In this document: piece after piece, positions 45,601-58,642 of the stretch | Position numbering within the stretch: the stretch's first letter is position 1 | How the letters are laid out: each line of letters starts with the position of its first letter | Assembly: GCF_002865645.1 (NCBI RefSeq) | Contig: NW_020194517.1 | Coordinates: 992,001 to 1,056,000, forward strand | Source of the DNA: Hyaloscypha bicolor E | Taxonomy: Eukaryota; Ascomycota; Leotiomycetes; Helotiales; Hyaloscyphaceae | DNA length: 64,000 bases | Direction: 5' to 3' | Position numbers and translations under genes: made by a program | Notes under the pieces: generated by a model | Database searches by the model: none | Told to the model about the DNA's origin: nothing | What the model saw: only the letters and a program-made list of their open reading frames with translations

Positions 45601-48600
45601 ATAAAGCTTTTAAGGTATTTCCCTATATCTTGCTTTTTAACTAATTTTATAATTAAGGAATCTATAAGATAATCTATTTACTTATCTTATAGTAAATATT
45701 TTTCCTTAGCTATTATAGATATGGCAAGTATTAAATAATACTTATTCTAAAAAAAAAACTTTTTAGATATTTATAAGAATTTCTAAATTATAATTATAAA
45801 AGCTTTTTTTAACTTATTCTAAAAAATCAGAAGCTAAGTTATATTAATAAGACCTTTTTTATAATTAGGTCTTTTACTAGGTCCGTTTACTAGGTTTAAG
45901 GCGCCTCTATAGTAAATAATATTAAAATCATATATTATAAGATATATTACCTAATATACTTAATAGTTCTCTAGATATTTTATTTCTATAAAATATTAGA
46001 GGTTATTATAATCTATAATAACCTCAATTATAAACCTGGATTCTTTAAAGTAATAGTACTAATACTTAAAGGCTTTAATAATTATAAGTAGTTTCTTATT
46101 ATAGGTATTATAATTATATTTAGCTCCAGAAAGTTTCCGGAACTAGAATATTACTAAATACTAGTATTTTTTTAGGCTATTACTAGGATTAACTTATTAT
46201 AAAATAGTACTAATAATTATGAATTTTAATATATTAGTTTTAATATAAATCTTCTTAGAAAAGTTAAAATAGACTAGGATAGGTATTATAATAAAAGCTT
46301 TTTTTAAAGTCTTAAAGCTTTTAGCTGCTTTATTTATTTATATAAAGGAACCGGATTTCTGGCCCTTTTCTATTCTTTTTAAGAGATTTATTAAGCCTAC
46401 GGTTACCTGAAAGTAATAGTAAATAAACCTATAGTAGAAATTAGTAAATCTAAAAAATACTTAAATATTATAGAATAATTCTAGTTCTGGCTATTTAATA
46501 ATATTATAGACCTATTTAGGATCCATATAAATATTTTCTATTCTAATAAAAAAGCCCAAAAATTCGATTTCCTTAATATTAAACTCGTATTTATTAAGTT
46601 TATAAAACAGGTTATTTTTATATAGCCTAGTAAGTACCTAGTAAATATAATTATAATATTTATTCTTATTTCGAGAGTAAATAAGGATATTATCTAAATA
46701 AATAATTATAAAATAATCCAGGAGCCCTATAAGTATAATATTAATATATACTTGAAATATAACTAGTATATTAGCTAGCCCAAAAGATATTATAAGATAT
46801 TTAAAATAGCTATAATAAGTTCTAAAAGCTATCTTTTACTCGTATTTTTTATGAATTCTTATTTAATAATATATATTCTTAAGATCTAGCTTTATAAAGA
46901 TCTTGGCTTCTTAGAACTAGTTAAAGGCTTTATTAATAAGAGAAAGTAGATACTAATTCTTAATTATAACTTAGTTAAGTTTATAATAATTAATATAAAG
47001 ATATAATCCTCTATTTTTCTTAGGAATAAAAAGAATAGGCACCTTTACTAGGCTTTTACTAGGCCTTATCTAATATTTATAAAGTATATCTTATAAATAT
47101 AGATATAATACTTCTAGTTAGGTCTCTAATAGATTATATAAAGGCCTATATAAGACTATACTATCTATATTAATAAAATATTTAATACTACTAAGATTAG
47201 GAAGTTCCAAAGCTTTATTAGGATTAAAAACCTCTGAGAAATCTTTATATTTATTATTTCGGAAATAGATAGGTATCTTTAAGGCCCCTTTCCGGAAAGT
47301 ATTAATTTATTATATTAAAAACTCCTGTTTAGTATTACTAGAACTATATAATAAAGTAAAGACCTAGTAATTATTATAAATATATAAAGCCTATTATCTA
47401 GAATAGTTATATTTGCCTTTAGTTAAGAATAAGACTTAAAGTACTAGCTTAGGGTACTAGTTAAGCTTCTTACTAAATTCTTTTAGTATTAGGATCTTAA
47501 TATTATTAGGCTATATAGATATATATATTTATTATTTCTTAATATAGTCTATATATTATATAAGGGTTACTTTATAAAATTCTATATTAAAAATAAGGCT
47601 ATAAAAGCTAATATTCTTATACTTATAAAACCGGAACTTAAAAGAATATATCTTACTATAATTATTTATAATAAATATCTTAAGATTATAGGCTTAATAA
47701 ACCTTAAATCTATTCCTATAAAAGATTATAAACTTTTAGTTATATTTAGCTAAGATAATAAAGCCCTGGCTTTAAGCCTAATTATTATTAAGAAAGTTAT
47801 AGTCTAATCCGATATTACTGAGTTTGCTATATATTTCTAAGGTACTTATTTCTGGCTATATTAATCTTACTTAAATAATTATATAAAGTAATATGCCTTT
47901 TTTATTATAGCCAAAATTATTAATATTTAAGATTTGGCCTTTCTTTTTCCCTATTTTTTAGGAGGGTTTTCTCTAGAGTACTTTTTTATAGTAATAGTAT
48001 TAACTTGCTTTTATAAATGCCTTAACTTTTCTATAATTTTGGCCTTATTAGAGTTCTGCCAAGCCTATTTAGTATATTTAAAATACTTTATATTTCTTAA
48101 GAAATATCTTTTTTATTTATAAATCTAATAAATTATACCTAAAGTAGAACTAGTACTTTATTAAGGCCTTAAAGGGGCCAAAGTATTACCTAAGGGTTTC
48201 TTATGTGATTTTCGGAACTTATTTTTCCTTTTTTAATAGCCTTATAAATTAGAATTTGCTAAGTTAGAGTTCTTAGGGGCAGAATTGCCCTTATTAGACT
48301 CTCTTGCTTTTACTTTCCTTAATTTGAGATAAGTAATATATTTTGCTTTCTAAGCTTTCTTAAGCTATTCGGAAATAAATACTGCCTTATTTCCTAAGAA
48401 AATAGATATAAGTATCTAATAAGTCTTATAGTTAGATAAAGTAGTATTAAGAATCCGGACCTAGTTCTTCTTAAAACATAGGTCCTAGTTAATTTCGAGA
48501 CTAATTATCTGAGTATATAACTCGGTAATTATCTTACTATTTTTCTAATAAAGATCTCGAAGTTTCTTAAAGATATCTTATTAATAGATTTAAGATACTT

Positions 48601-49428
48601 AGAGTATATTAGCTAAGTAGGCCTTAAATTACTCCTAATAAACCTTATATAATAATAGGCTTTACTTTATTATAGCCTCCTAAGTATTATAAGATTTGTT
48701 TTTAAGAATATTTATAATAAAATTAACTCTAGAAAAATATCTATTATAAGTTTAAGACTAGGTCCTAAAGATTACTTCCCAGAAAAACACAAATATTCTT
48801 TATTTCTTAAGGAACTTTCTATAATATAAGTCAGGTATCCGGATCTTAAAAAGTTTCTTTTAGTCTAAATATATCTTTAGAATATTATATAGTAACTCCT
48901 AATAAATAGTATTAAGATTATTCTTAAAGCTTATTATATTAGGAAAAAGAATAGGTTCTAATCCTATTTCAGGAAGTTCTCTAGTAAGAATTACCGAGAA
49001 AGAAGAAATAGACTCACGAATAAAGTTTCTATAAGATATAGTAAACCATAAAATATTTCTAAGAATATTTTTATATTACTCTAATTATAGGATATACTAG
49101 TTAATTATATTTACTAATTCTTACTTTTATTAAAGCGCTTTAACTTTAGTATATAAGCCTTATTTCATAGCTTAGGTAATAGTAATTCGGGTATTAATCT
49201 TGGTATCTTAATTATTACCGGGATTATTTCCGTTATTATTACTAGCTCTCGGAGGCTCCTGAGAGGCCTTATTAAAAGTATTAGATAAGCCTTTACTATT
49301 ACTTATATTAGGGTTAATCTAGTTAACTTTCTCTATAGGAATAGCTTTAGTAAAAAGTTATATATTTCGCAGATTTCGAAATATAATTACTTATTAAACT
49401 ATCTCTTTTAAGAGTAAAGAAATTAGCT

Positions 49429-49726
49429 TATAAGGTATTTATTAGTAAATAATAAGATAATAGAATAAATTAGTATATTATAAAACCATAGTATTAAATT
49501 TAGTATAGAACTAATCTCTATTTCTCTTATAAGGTCTAGGGAAGCCCCCTCTAAATAAGAGGCCCTAATAGTATATATATAATTAGTAATTTATAAGCCT
49601 AATATATATAATATAAATAATAGTTAGTTAGGATATTAAAGGGCTACTAAACTCTTTAATTAATACCCGTAATATCCGAGGTTTATTATATGCCCTTAAA
49701 TCACATATAATCCTATATATATTATA
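49429..49726 (-). repeat. 5' LTR of element 1 (298 bp)
   Basis: Same length as its partner. The sequence just inside (AATTAGCTT, then ATAATTACTTATTAAACTA) is shared with the inside edge of the element 2 LTR, fixing the 5' end. Confidence 0.9.
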
Positions 49727-51340
49727 GGAGAACTATATACTAGCTCTATTATATAGTAATACTATCTTTTATTTAATCTCTATAAAGCCCTTTTATATAG
49801 GGAATATTAAGGTTATTACTAATAGCCTCGAATCTAAACCTATTTCCGAATCTAATAATAAGGCTAAAGATAATATAGATATAATTCCTCCTATTATTTT
49901 ACTAAAATATAATAAAGAATACTCTTATAAAACTTTGGATATTATAGTATTTTTATAAAATAATAAATTATATAAGAATTCTCGTTAAATTAAAATTACT
50001 AGTTTTTTAGAAAAAAATATATTTGAAATTATTTCTAGATCTTAGGTACTAAAGGAAATATATATTTTTAATTCCCGGTTTATTAATAAGATTAAAAATA
50101 AGAATATAAAGAAAAAGCTTAAGAAATTAAAACTAGTTATCTAAGCTTATAATAATAATAAGAAATATATAGTATTAATATAATTACTTATTATCTAATA
50201 TATTAGCTAAAGAATTATTCTTAGTATTATTATTATAATAATAAATATTATAGAATTATATTTATATAATATCTTATAAGCTTATATCTAATTAATAATC
50301 TTATTTAATTATAATTTCTATATTAATTTATCCTATAAGCTTACTAGAAAGCTAAATCTAAAAAACGATTCTATTTTAAAGATTATAAAACTATTATATA
50401 ATATATTAGAAGCTAGAAATTACTAGTTTAAAACTTATTATTCTTATTATATTAATAAGCTTTTTATAAAATAATTAACTTATAACTCTTACTTATTCTA
50501 TAATAAGTAATCTTTCGGAATTATTAGCCTTTAAACTAATAATATTCTATTTATCGGAATTAATAATTTTATAAAAATAAAGTAACTAAAGCTTTATAAG
50601 ACTAAGTTTTTAGCTAAGAAATATAAATTTCTTATTTTTAATTATAATTTCAAATTTAATAAAGATATTATTTATATAAATATTACTAGAATTACCTTTA
50701 TATAAGAATACTAATATAAGAACCTCTAAATTATTTCTATAAAAAATATTACTATTATAAATAATAGAAATACTATTTATTAAAATCTTTTTATTAAGAA
50801 CTAATATATTACCTAATATATAAAAAATATATATATTATATTAGTTTATTAACTAGAAGCTTTATATAACCTATTAATTACTATTTAAGCTATTAAATCC
50901 TTAGAAACTAATATAAAGGTATTTAATAAATATATTTAATAGTAAATTAAGAATATTACTAGAAAACTAAAATTTATAAAACTAATAAAAAAGTTTTTAT
51001 ATTTAATTATTTTTATAAATACTTTATTTATAAATAATAAAGATCTTTTTTTCTAGATTAGATATATTCTAGTTCTAGTAAATAGAACTAGATATACTAA
51101 TATTATTTACTAGTTTTCTATTAAATATAAAAGAGTTATTAAAAGTATTCTAGCTTTAGAACTCTATAATATAGCTTATGGTTTTAATATAAGTACTTTA
51201 GTTAAATCTATAATTAATAAAATACTAGAAATAGAACTATTATTAGTTATTTATATAAATTCGAAATTATTATATAAATATCTTATTAAATTAGATACTA
51301 TTTGAGAGAAATACCTAATAATTAATATAATATATCTTTA
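49727..51340 (+). pseudogene. Copia reverse transcriptase region relic (X, after element 1)
   Basis: Continuation of the X polyprotein. It matches the inverted sequence at 51,935-53,545 (X') over its whole length. The reading is very stop-rich; assignment rests on its place after integrase and before the 3' LTR, and on scattered residues. Confidence 0.55.
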
Positions 51341-51625
51341 CTAGATATATAAATAATAAGAAATTATAGAAATTAAATAAATTAAAAAAGAATTAAATTC
51401 TGCTAATTTTATAATAAAATTAAAACTAATAAATATATAAAATAAGAAAATATTATAAGGAAAAAAATTATATATAAAAAGGCTATAGCCTTTAATATAT
51501 AACTAAAACCTTAGAAGTAATATAAATATATAAAGTATTTAGGAAATCTAGTACTAGGCCAAATTAGGGAATTTATATATAATTAGAAAAAGATATTATT
51601 TTTCGTATTTTTAGAAAGTTTCTAG

Positions 51626-51929
51626 TATTAGTATAGCTATTTCTCTAGAAATTATATATATAATTACGGGATACGGGATACGAGATATAAATAATAAGTA
51701 ATAGAATATAAATAATAAAATATAAGATATAGGATATAATTATATAATCTTATATTTTATTAGTAATTTAACTAGTAAACTAGATTTCTTTAAGCTTAGT
51801 AAATTTAGGAATTATATATTAATACTATAATATTATAATCTCTATTTCTAAATAATAATTTTACTAACCTTATATAAATAGTACTTTTATATTTATATAA
51901 TAGTATTATATATTTCTAGTAAATTAATA
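51626..51929 (+). repeat. 3' LTR of X (304 bp)
   Basis: Begins TATTAGTATAGC and ends TAAATTAATA, followed by target duplication CTAAT (51930-51934). Confidence 0.85.
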
Positions 51930-53880
51930 CTAATAGAAATATATTATATTAATTATTAGATATTTTTCTTAAGTAATTCCTAATTTAATAAGGTATTTAT
52001 ATAATAATTTCGAATTTATATAAATTACTAGTAATAGTTCTATTTCTAGTATTTTATTAATTATAGATTTAACTAAAGTATTTATATTAAAGCTATAAGC
52101 CATATTATAGAGTTCTAAAACTAGAATACTTCTAGTAACTCTTTTATATTTAGTAAAGAACTAGTAAATAATATTAATATATCTAGTTTTATTTACTAGA
52201 ACTAGAATATATCTAATTTAGGAAAAGAAATCTTTATTATTTATAAATAAAATATCTATAAAAATAATTAAATATAAGGATTTCTTTACTAGCTTTATAA
52301 ATCTTAGTTCTCTAGTAATATTCTTAATTTGCTATTAAATATACTTATTAAATACTTTTATATTAGTTTTTAAGAATTTAATAGTTTAAATAGTAATTAA
52401 TAGGTTATATAAAGCTTTTAGTTAATAAACTAATATAATATATACTTTTTTAATATATTAGGTAATATATTAGTTCTTAATAAAGAGATCTTAATAAATA
52501 GTATTTCTATTATTTATAATAGTAATATTTTTTATAGAAATAGTTTAGAGGTTTTTATATTAGTATTTTTATATAAAAATAATTCTAGTAATATTTATAT
52601 AAATAATATCTTTATTAAATTTGAGATTATAATTAATAATAAGATATTTATATTTCTTAGCTAAAAACTTAGTTTTTTAAAGCTTTAGTTATTTTATTTT
52701 TATAAAATTATTAGTTCTAATAAATAAAATATTATTAGTTTAAAAACTAATAATTCTAAAAAATTATTTACTATAGAAAAGGCAAGAGTTATAAGTTAAT
52801 TATTCTATAAAAAGCTTATTAATATAATAGGAATAGTAAGTTTTAAACTAGTAATTTCTAGTTTCTAATATATTATATAATAGTTTTATAATTTTTAGAA
52901 CTAAATTATTATTTAGATTTAGCTTTTTAATAAGCTTATAAAATAAGTTAATATAGAAATTATAATTAAGTAAGGTTATTAATTAGATATAAGCTTATAA
53001 GATATTATATAAATATAGCTTTATAATATCTATTTTTATAATAGTAATATTAAGAATAATTCTCTAGCTAATATATTAAATAGTAAGTAATTATATTAAT
53101 ATTATATATTTCTTATTATTATTATAAGCCTAAATAACTAGTTTTAATTTTTTAAATTCTTTTTCTATATTCTTATTCTTAATTTTATTAATAAACCAGA
53201 AATTAAAAATATATATTTTCTTTAGTATTTAAGATCTAGAAATAATCTTAAATATATTTTTTTTTAAAAGGCTAGTAATTTTAACTTAATAAAAGTTCTT
53301 ATATAAATTATTATTTTATAGAAATATTATAAAATTCGGGTTTTTATAAAAGTATTCTTTATTATACTTTAATAAAATAATAGAAATAATAAGAGAAATT
53401 ATATTTATATTATTTTTAGTTTTATTATAAAGTTTAGAAATAGATTTAGGTTTGGGGCTATTAGTAATAACCTTAATATTTCCTATATAAAAGGGCTTTA
53501 TAGAAATTAAATAAAAGATAGTATTATTATATAATAAAGCTAGTATATAGTTTTTCCCGTTAATAGCTACTAGCTTATATAACTTATTCTAATTACTAGA
53601 TTAACTAGTATTTCTTTTATATTATATAAGAATATCTAAATTTAAGAAAAGTTTATAAATATTAATAGTATTAGAACTATTTTAGATATTTAGGATATTT
53701 ATAATCTAGTATTTAGCTTAAAGCTTTTAAATTTCTATTATTACTTTCTTAAATATTACTAATTACTATAATATAATTAATAATAGTATTATAGTTATTA
53801 TAATATATAGTACTAGTAGGAATTAGACTAGAGCTAGAAAGATATCTAGTATCTAAATAAGGTATCTATAGTTACCTAAT

Positions 53881-54129
53881 TATTACACGTGACCCCGAGC
53901 TTAAGCTAGTATATGGGCCCGTATATAGCTTGCGATTATTTAGATCCGAGGCTCTTTTGGGATTCTTTTTTCTCTTTAGCTTTAAATTATTAAAATAGAG
54001 ATAGTCTAATTACGTTTTCTAGGCCCTAGATCTTATACTTATAACATAATTTAAAGCTTATCTATTTCTTAATCCTGTGGAGAATTTAAATAATACTTAC
54101 CTAATTAGTTTTTAATAAGTATAAATACA
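53881..54129 (+). repeat. Putative 5' LTR of element 0
   Basis: Starts TATTACACGTGACCCCGAGC (TG changed to TA) and ends TAAATACA. No second copy is in the window, so the boundary is provisional. Confidence 0.45.
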
Positions 54130-54310
54130 ATATGCTATAGCTATTCCCGAACCGGTTAACTAATATTAGAATAAAAGAAAGCCCTAAAATAACTAGGCAA
54201 AAAAGCCCTGGACCGGCTAGGTAAGTAAATAGGCTAGTAACTTTATTACTAAATAAAGATCTATAAGAAAGCAAGTCCCAAAATAACTAGGCAAGTCAGA
54301 AGAAGCTATA

Positions 54311-54571
54311 GTGCGAGATACTACTAGTATATTACTAGAAGATAGACTAGAGTCTTTTATTAAGTTTCCTGAGAAGTCCGAGTATTCTATTAATATTTAT
54401 AGTAGAAGAAATACTTTCTTTCAGAAAATAAAAAAAGAAAAGGAACCTGCCTTATTAAAGGCAAAGTTCCAAGAATTACTTCGGAACCCAGAGGCTTTAT
54501 ATAAAGAGATTATTAAGCTAATTCTAAAGATACGTAATATCCTTACTTATAGCGAGAATTATCGGGATTAG
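54311..54571 (+). pseudogene. Gag fragment of element 0
   Basis: 86-residue stop-free piece, Lys/Glu-rich, directly upstream of further gag-like sequence in the same direction (AFKELF, KLYSNPN). Not functional: stops follow immediately. Confidence 0.5.
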
Positions 54572-55346
54572 CTAAGAGAAACTAAGTAAGTCCTATAAAA
54601 AAATAAAGCTATTATTAAGAAGTTTATTATATAGCCTGCCGGGATAACTAGTTCCCCTACTTTAGAAAGTAGATACTTAGTTAAACTCCCTAACTTTCCT
54701 ATTTTTAAAGGCATAACCAAGAATAGTATTACCTTTAATAATTAGTTAGTTTAGATTAAGAATAAGCTTTATAGTAACTCTAATTCCTATTAGATAAAGA
54801 ACCTCAAGATTATTTACGTATCCGGCCATATAAGTAGCCATGCCCTTATACTAATCTTTTCCTGCCTAAACCAGGATAATTAATATATATATAAGATTAT
54901 TAGGAAACTATATACCTATCTAGAGAAGCTATATAGTAACCCGAATAAGGAGTATAATACTCGGCAAGCGTTTAAGGAGCTATTTATAAAGAAGGGCTAG
55001 ACTTTCAGAAGTTCTATACCCTATTCCTGAGGCACGTGGCAAACGGAAATATTAACCTGTAGGATCTTAAGAATAACCTAAATAATAAGCTTACCTGGAA
55101 GCTTTAAGAGGCCATAGCTACGTATTATAATAACCCGGCTATTTATACTATAAAGTTCGCGTAATACTATATTATAAATAACTAGTAGATTCGAGCTTAC
55201 TATAAAAAGAAAGAATAGGTATTTAAGAAAGCTAATAAAGGTACGAATAAGCCAAGCCCAAAAAACGCCCCTTATATAAAGCCCGCTCCCAAGATCCTAG
55301 TAATAGATAAGCCTATTACCCCGAAGCCCAGATTCTTAGATCTTAA

Positions 55347-55400
55347 GTACTATAACTATAATGGATTTAGTTATATATCTAGGAATTATCTAGAGCCTAA
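55347..55400 (+). pseudogene. Gag zinc knuckle with all four ligands mutated
   Basis: Reads KYYNYNGFSYISRNYLEP. The Y-x2-Y-x4-Y-x4-Y spacing matches a CCHC knuckle (C-x2-C-x4-H-x4-C). Each Cys and His has become Tyr, as expected from TG to TA and CA to TA. Confidence 0.75.
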
Positions 55401-56499
55401 GATAAAGTATATAAAGCAAGTTTTGGCGGCTAAGCTAGCGGTACTTATTATAAGTAAGCTATCTAAGAATATAGAATAGGGAAACGAGGACCCCTAAAAA
55501 AAGTCTTCTTTTTAGGGCCATATTATATGGATATAATAGAAGTTAATTTGAGCTAGTTACTAGGAAGTAAAGTATTTATATTCCCTTATATAGTTAGTAA
55601 TAATGGATTAGGTATTAAGACTTCTTCTCTTATTAATACCGGAATAAACGGATATATTTTTATTAATTTCAAGTTTATAAGAATAATTAAATAATTTCTA
55701 GATATTAAGCTTACTTAATTAGTATTACCCTATAATATAAGGGGGTTTAATAATAAGTAAGCCGCGCCTATTACTTACTATATTAAGCTTATACTCTTAA
55801 TTAATAGACGGAAAGTCCTAGTACTTATACTAGTTATAGGGCTAGGTAAGCATAATATGATTTTGGGATAATAATAGTTTATAAGTACTAGTATCCTAAT
55901 TAATTATAAGAATAGAAGATTAATCTAGCTAGATAATTAGCCTAGAAAAAAGGATTAGGATAAGGTCCTAATTACTATATATAAGAACTTGAAATCTGGG
56001 AAAAGTAACTAGTACTAAGAAAACGCAGATAGAAGAAATAAAGCCATAGCTATAAATAAGTCCTAGAGACCTTAGCTTATAAAGAGGAAACCTTCTTATT
56101 CTCTTTCTAACCCGGGCTCAGAAAGCTATATATAGTAAAAGGATTAAGCTTAATACTATAGAGAAATACAAGTAGCCTTAGGGAATATAGAAGTTTCTCC
56201 TAAGCTAGAGATAAGAATATTAAAACTATACTATCTAAAGGAAAGCCATAAGATCTAGTTAAGGCCCTTGGTTAATATTATAAGTATCTCGCTAGCCGCT
56301 TTCTAGATAAACCTATAGAAGAAGAAGAACCTTTTCTTTATAATATTATTTTTCGAGATTAATAAAGAGCTAGAATTATAGTAAGAGAACAAGTTTGTCC
56401 CGGGCAAGTAATAGCTAAGAGAGATAAAGCTATAGTAGCTAGCAAGAGTTTTACTAGAGAAGTTCAAGGATTTCGCAGACGTTTTCTTAAAGGAAGTAT

Positions 56500-57860
56500 T
56501 AAATATCTTATTCCCGTATTAACTATATAACTATAAGATTTAGATTAATAATCCCGAAGGCCCAGAGAGCCTAGGGTATTTCCCGCTTCATTAATAGTCG
56601 ACCCATAAGCTATAGGAAATCAAGCGCTTTCTTAAAGAGAACCTCTAATAGGGCTTTATTAAGCCAAGCTAGTTTCCTTTTATATTCCCGATTCTCTTTA
56701 TAAAAAAGGCTAATAAAGCTCTCTGATTTTATATTAACTATTATAAGCTAAATAACTTAATATAAAAGGACTATTATTCTCTTTTCCTTATTTACGAGAC
56801 TCTCGCATGGCTAGCTCAAGCCAAGGTCTATATAAAGCTAGATATTTGGCAAGTATTCTATTAGATCCGAATAGATCCAGAATTAGAAGAACTCACGATA
56901 TTTTATATGAGATATGGGGCCTATAAGTATAAGGTTCTTTAGGAAGGCCTAACTAATAGCCCTACTATATATTAGAGGTATATAAATAATATTCTCTTTA
57001 ATTACCTTAATATCTTTTATATAGCTTACTTAAATAATATTCTAATTTACTCGGATAATTCTCTAGAGTATAAAGACTATATATGAAAAGTTTTTTAGTA
57101 ATTACAGAATACTAGCCTCTAAGCGAATATTAAGAAATTAGAGTTTAAGGTTACTTATATAAAGTATCTAGGCTTTATTATTTTTACTAGAGGCATTAAA
57201 ATAGACTTAGATAAGATAGCGGTTATTAAGAACTAGTAATTACTAAAGATAATTAAAGGAATATAAGGCTTTTTGGGTTTTTATAACTTTTATTAGCGCT
57301 TTATTACGGAATATAGCCATATAGTAAAGCCCCTAATAGCTCTAATATATAAGGGAGTTCCGTTTAAGTAAATAGATTAGTATTAAGAAAATTTCACTAA
57401 GCTAAAGTAAGCTATACTCTTAGTACTAATTCTATATTACTATAACCCGAACCTCCCTACTATAGTTAAGATAAATATATTAAATAAAGTTATAGCCGGT
57501 ATTCTCTTATAATAAGATCCCTAGATAGGACTCTGGTACCCGGTAATATTCTTCTCTAAAACTATATAATTAGTAGAGCTAAACTATAATATTTATAATA
57601 AAGAGATATTTACTATTATTCTCTTTTTAACTAAATAGCAAGCAAAGCTAGAAAGCCTATAGGAGGTACCCTTTATAATTTACTTAGACTACCGAGCCCT
57701 TAAGTACTTTATAACTATAAAGAAGCTCTTAGTAAGATAAGCTTGCTAGGCAAAGTATCTTTCCTACTATTATTTCAAGCTTATATATTAGATAGGCAAG
57801 TTAAATAAATGAGCGGATGCCCTAAGTAGGAAATACGAGGATATAACTATCTAGGATAAG
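56500..57860 (+). pseudogene. Reverse transcriptase and RNase H relic of element 0
   Basis: Plus-strand reading with NPEGPESLGY-like start, KRFLKENL, ETLAWLAQAKVYIKLDI, AYLNNILIYSDNSLEYKDY (the YxDD box altered), GFLGFYNFY, VPFIIYLDYRALKYF and ADALSRKYED. Stops mark former Gln and Trp codons. Confidence 0.75.
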
Positions 57861-58344
57861 GTAATAGTAGCCTACCGAACCTAAATTCTCCTCTTATAAC
57901 GAAAGATTAATAATAATATTATATGGGATCTCTAGTTAGCTCTAATTGAGGCCTTTATAAGCCCGGCTTAGGAAAAAACCCAGTATAATAGTATCTAGCT
58001 AGTAGATAAGCTATTAAGCGAGAACCAAGAGTTACTAGAGCTAGAAAAGCTATGGGATAAGGCAAGAAATAAGAAAAAAGGCACTTGGATACTATAAGAC
58101 GGCCTCCTCTTATAATATAGTAAACTATTTATACCTAATAATATAATAATATTCGAGATACCCTTATATACTACTCTTATTTAGGAGGCATATATATAGC
58201 CCCTAATAGGATACTTAGGACAAGCTAAGCTTTAATAGCTTCTTTAGGCCCGCTATTACTAGCCAGGCTAAGGTATAAATATTAATTAGTATAGGAATAA
58301 CTACTATACCTACTAATAATTCCACGTTTCCAGGGATAAGAAGC

Positions 58345-58642
58345 TATAATATATACAGGGACGCACGTGACTTAAGGGCATGTAACGAACCTCGGATATT
58401 ACGGGTATTAATTAGGGAGTTCGGTAGCCCTTTAATATCCCAACTAACTACTGTTTATATTATATGTATTAGGCTTATAAATTACTAATTATATATATAC
58501 TATCGGGGCCTCTTATTTAGAGAAGGCTTCCCTGGACCTTATAGGAGAGACAGAGATTAGTTCTATACTGAATTTAATACTATAGTTTTATAATATACTA
58601 ATTTATTCTATTATCTTATTACCTACTAATAAATACCTTATA
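58345..58642 (+). repeat. 5' LTR of element 2 (298 bp)
   Basis: Same length and sequence blocks as both element 1 LTRs. The left boundary is set where all three copies stop matching (TATAATATATA). Confidence 0.9.

Larger units (their letters stand above)
41816..49726 (-). mobile_element. Element 1: Ty3/gypsy chromovirus-like retrotransposon nested in X
   Basis: 7.9 kb with 298-bp LTRs at 49429-49726 (5', minus sense) and 41816-42113 (3'). A purine tract AGAAGGGAA lies just inside the 3' LTR (42121-42129). Minus-strand reading gives reverse transcriptase around 47.05-46.57 kb (LDYFIIIYLDNILIYSR), integrase around 45.5-44.5 kb and a chromodomain-like end near 44.1 kb. Flanks GGAAA (41811-41815) and GGAGA (49727-49731) are a likely target duplication. 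Less mutated than X. Confidence 0.85.
37797..51929 (+). mobile_element. X: Ty1/copia retrotransposon, RIP-killed, interrupted by element 1
   Basis: Two 304-bp LTRs in the same orientation (37797-38100, 51626-51929) enclose about 5.6 kb of internal sequence once element 1 (41816-49726) is taken out. CTAAT flanks both ends (37792-37796 and 51930-51934) as target duplication. The order integrase (41.1-41.8 kb) before reverse transcriptase (after 49.9 kb) is that of copia elements. Stops fill all frames. Confidence 0.85.
37137..53880 (-). mobile_element. X': older Ty1/copia-type element, split by X
   Basis: Minus-oriented copy of the same family as X. Its left piece is LTR 37137-37427 plus internal sequence to 37796. 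Its right piece is 51935-53880, which matches the reverse complement of X internal sequence (49,727-51,340 and about 41,480-41,815). The two pieces join cleanly when X and one CTAAT are removed. Truncated on the right at the LTR of element 0. Confidence 0.75.
53881..58344 (+). mobile_element. Element 0: Ty3/gypsy retrotransposon, 5' part
   Basis: A putative 5' LTR at 53881-54129 starts TATTACACGTGACC. A gag reading follows from 54.3 kb, then a degraded zinc knuckle at 55347-55400, reverse transcriptase at about 56.5-57.2 kb, RNase H ending in ADALSRKYED at about 57.8 kb, and the integrase zinc-binding region near 58.2-58.3 kb. It is cut there by element 2; the remainder lies outside the window. 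Its RNase H end differs from element 2 (NPVNRPSKRP), so it is another family. Confidence 0.75.

Noticed and set aside
47934..48122. Conserved 62-codon reading shared with 59949-60137
   Set aside because: It is antisense to the coding strand of both sister gypsy elements; similarity reflects their common origin.
58345..58642. First placement of the LTR start at TGTAACGAACC (58381)
   Set aside because: All three copies also share the 36 bases before it, up to TATAATATATA, including upstream of 5' LTRs; the LTR is 298 bp, not 262.
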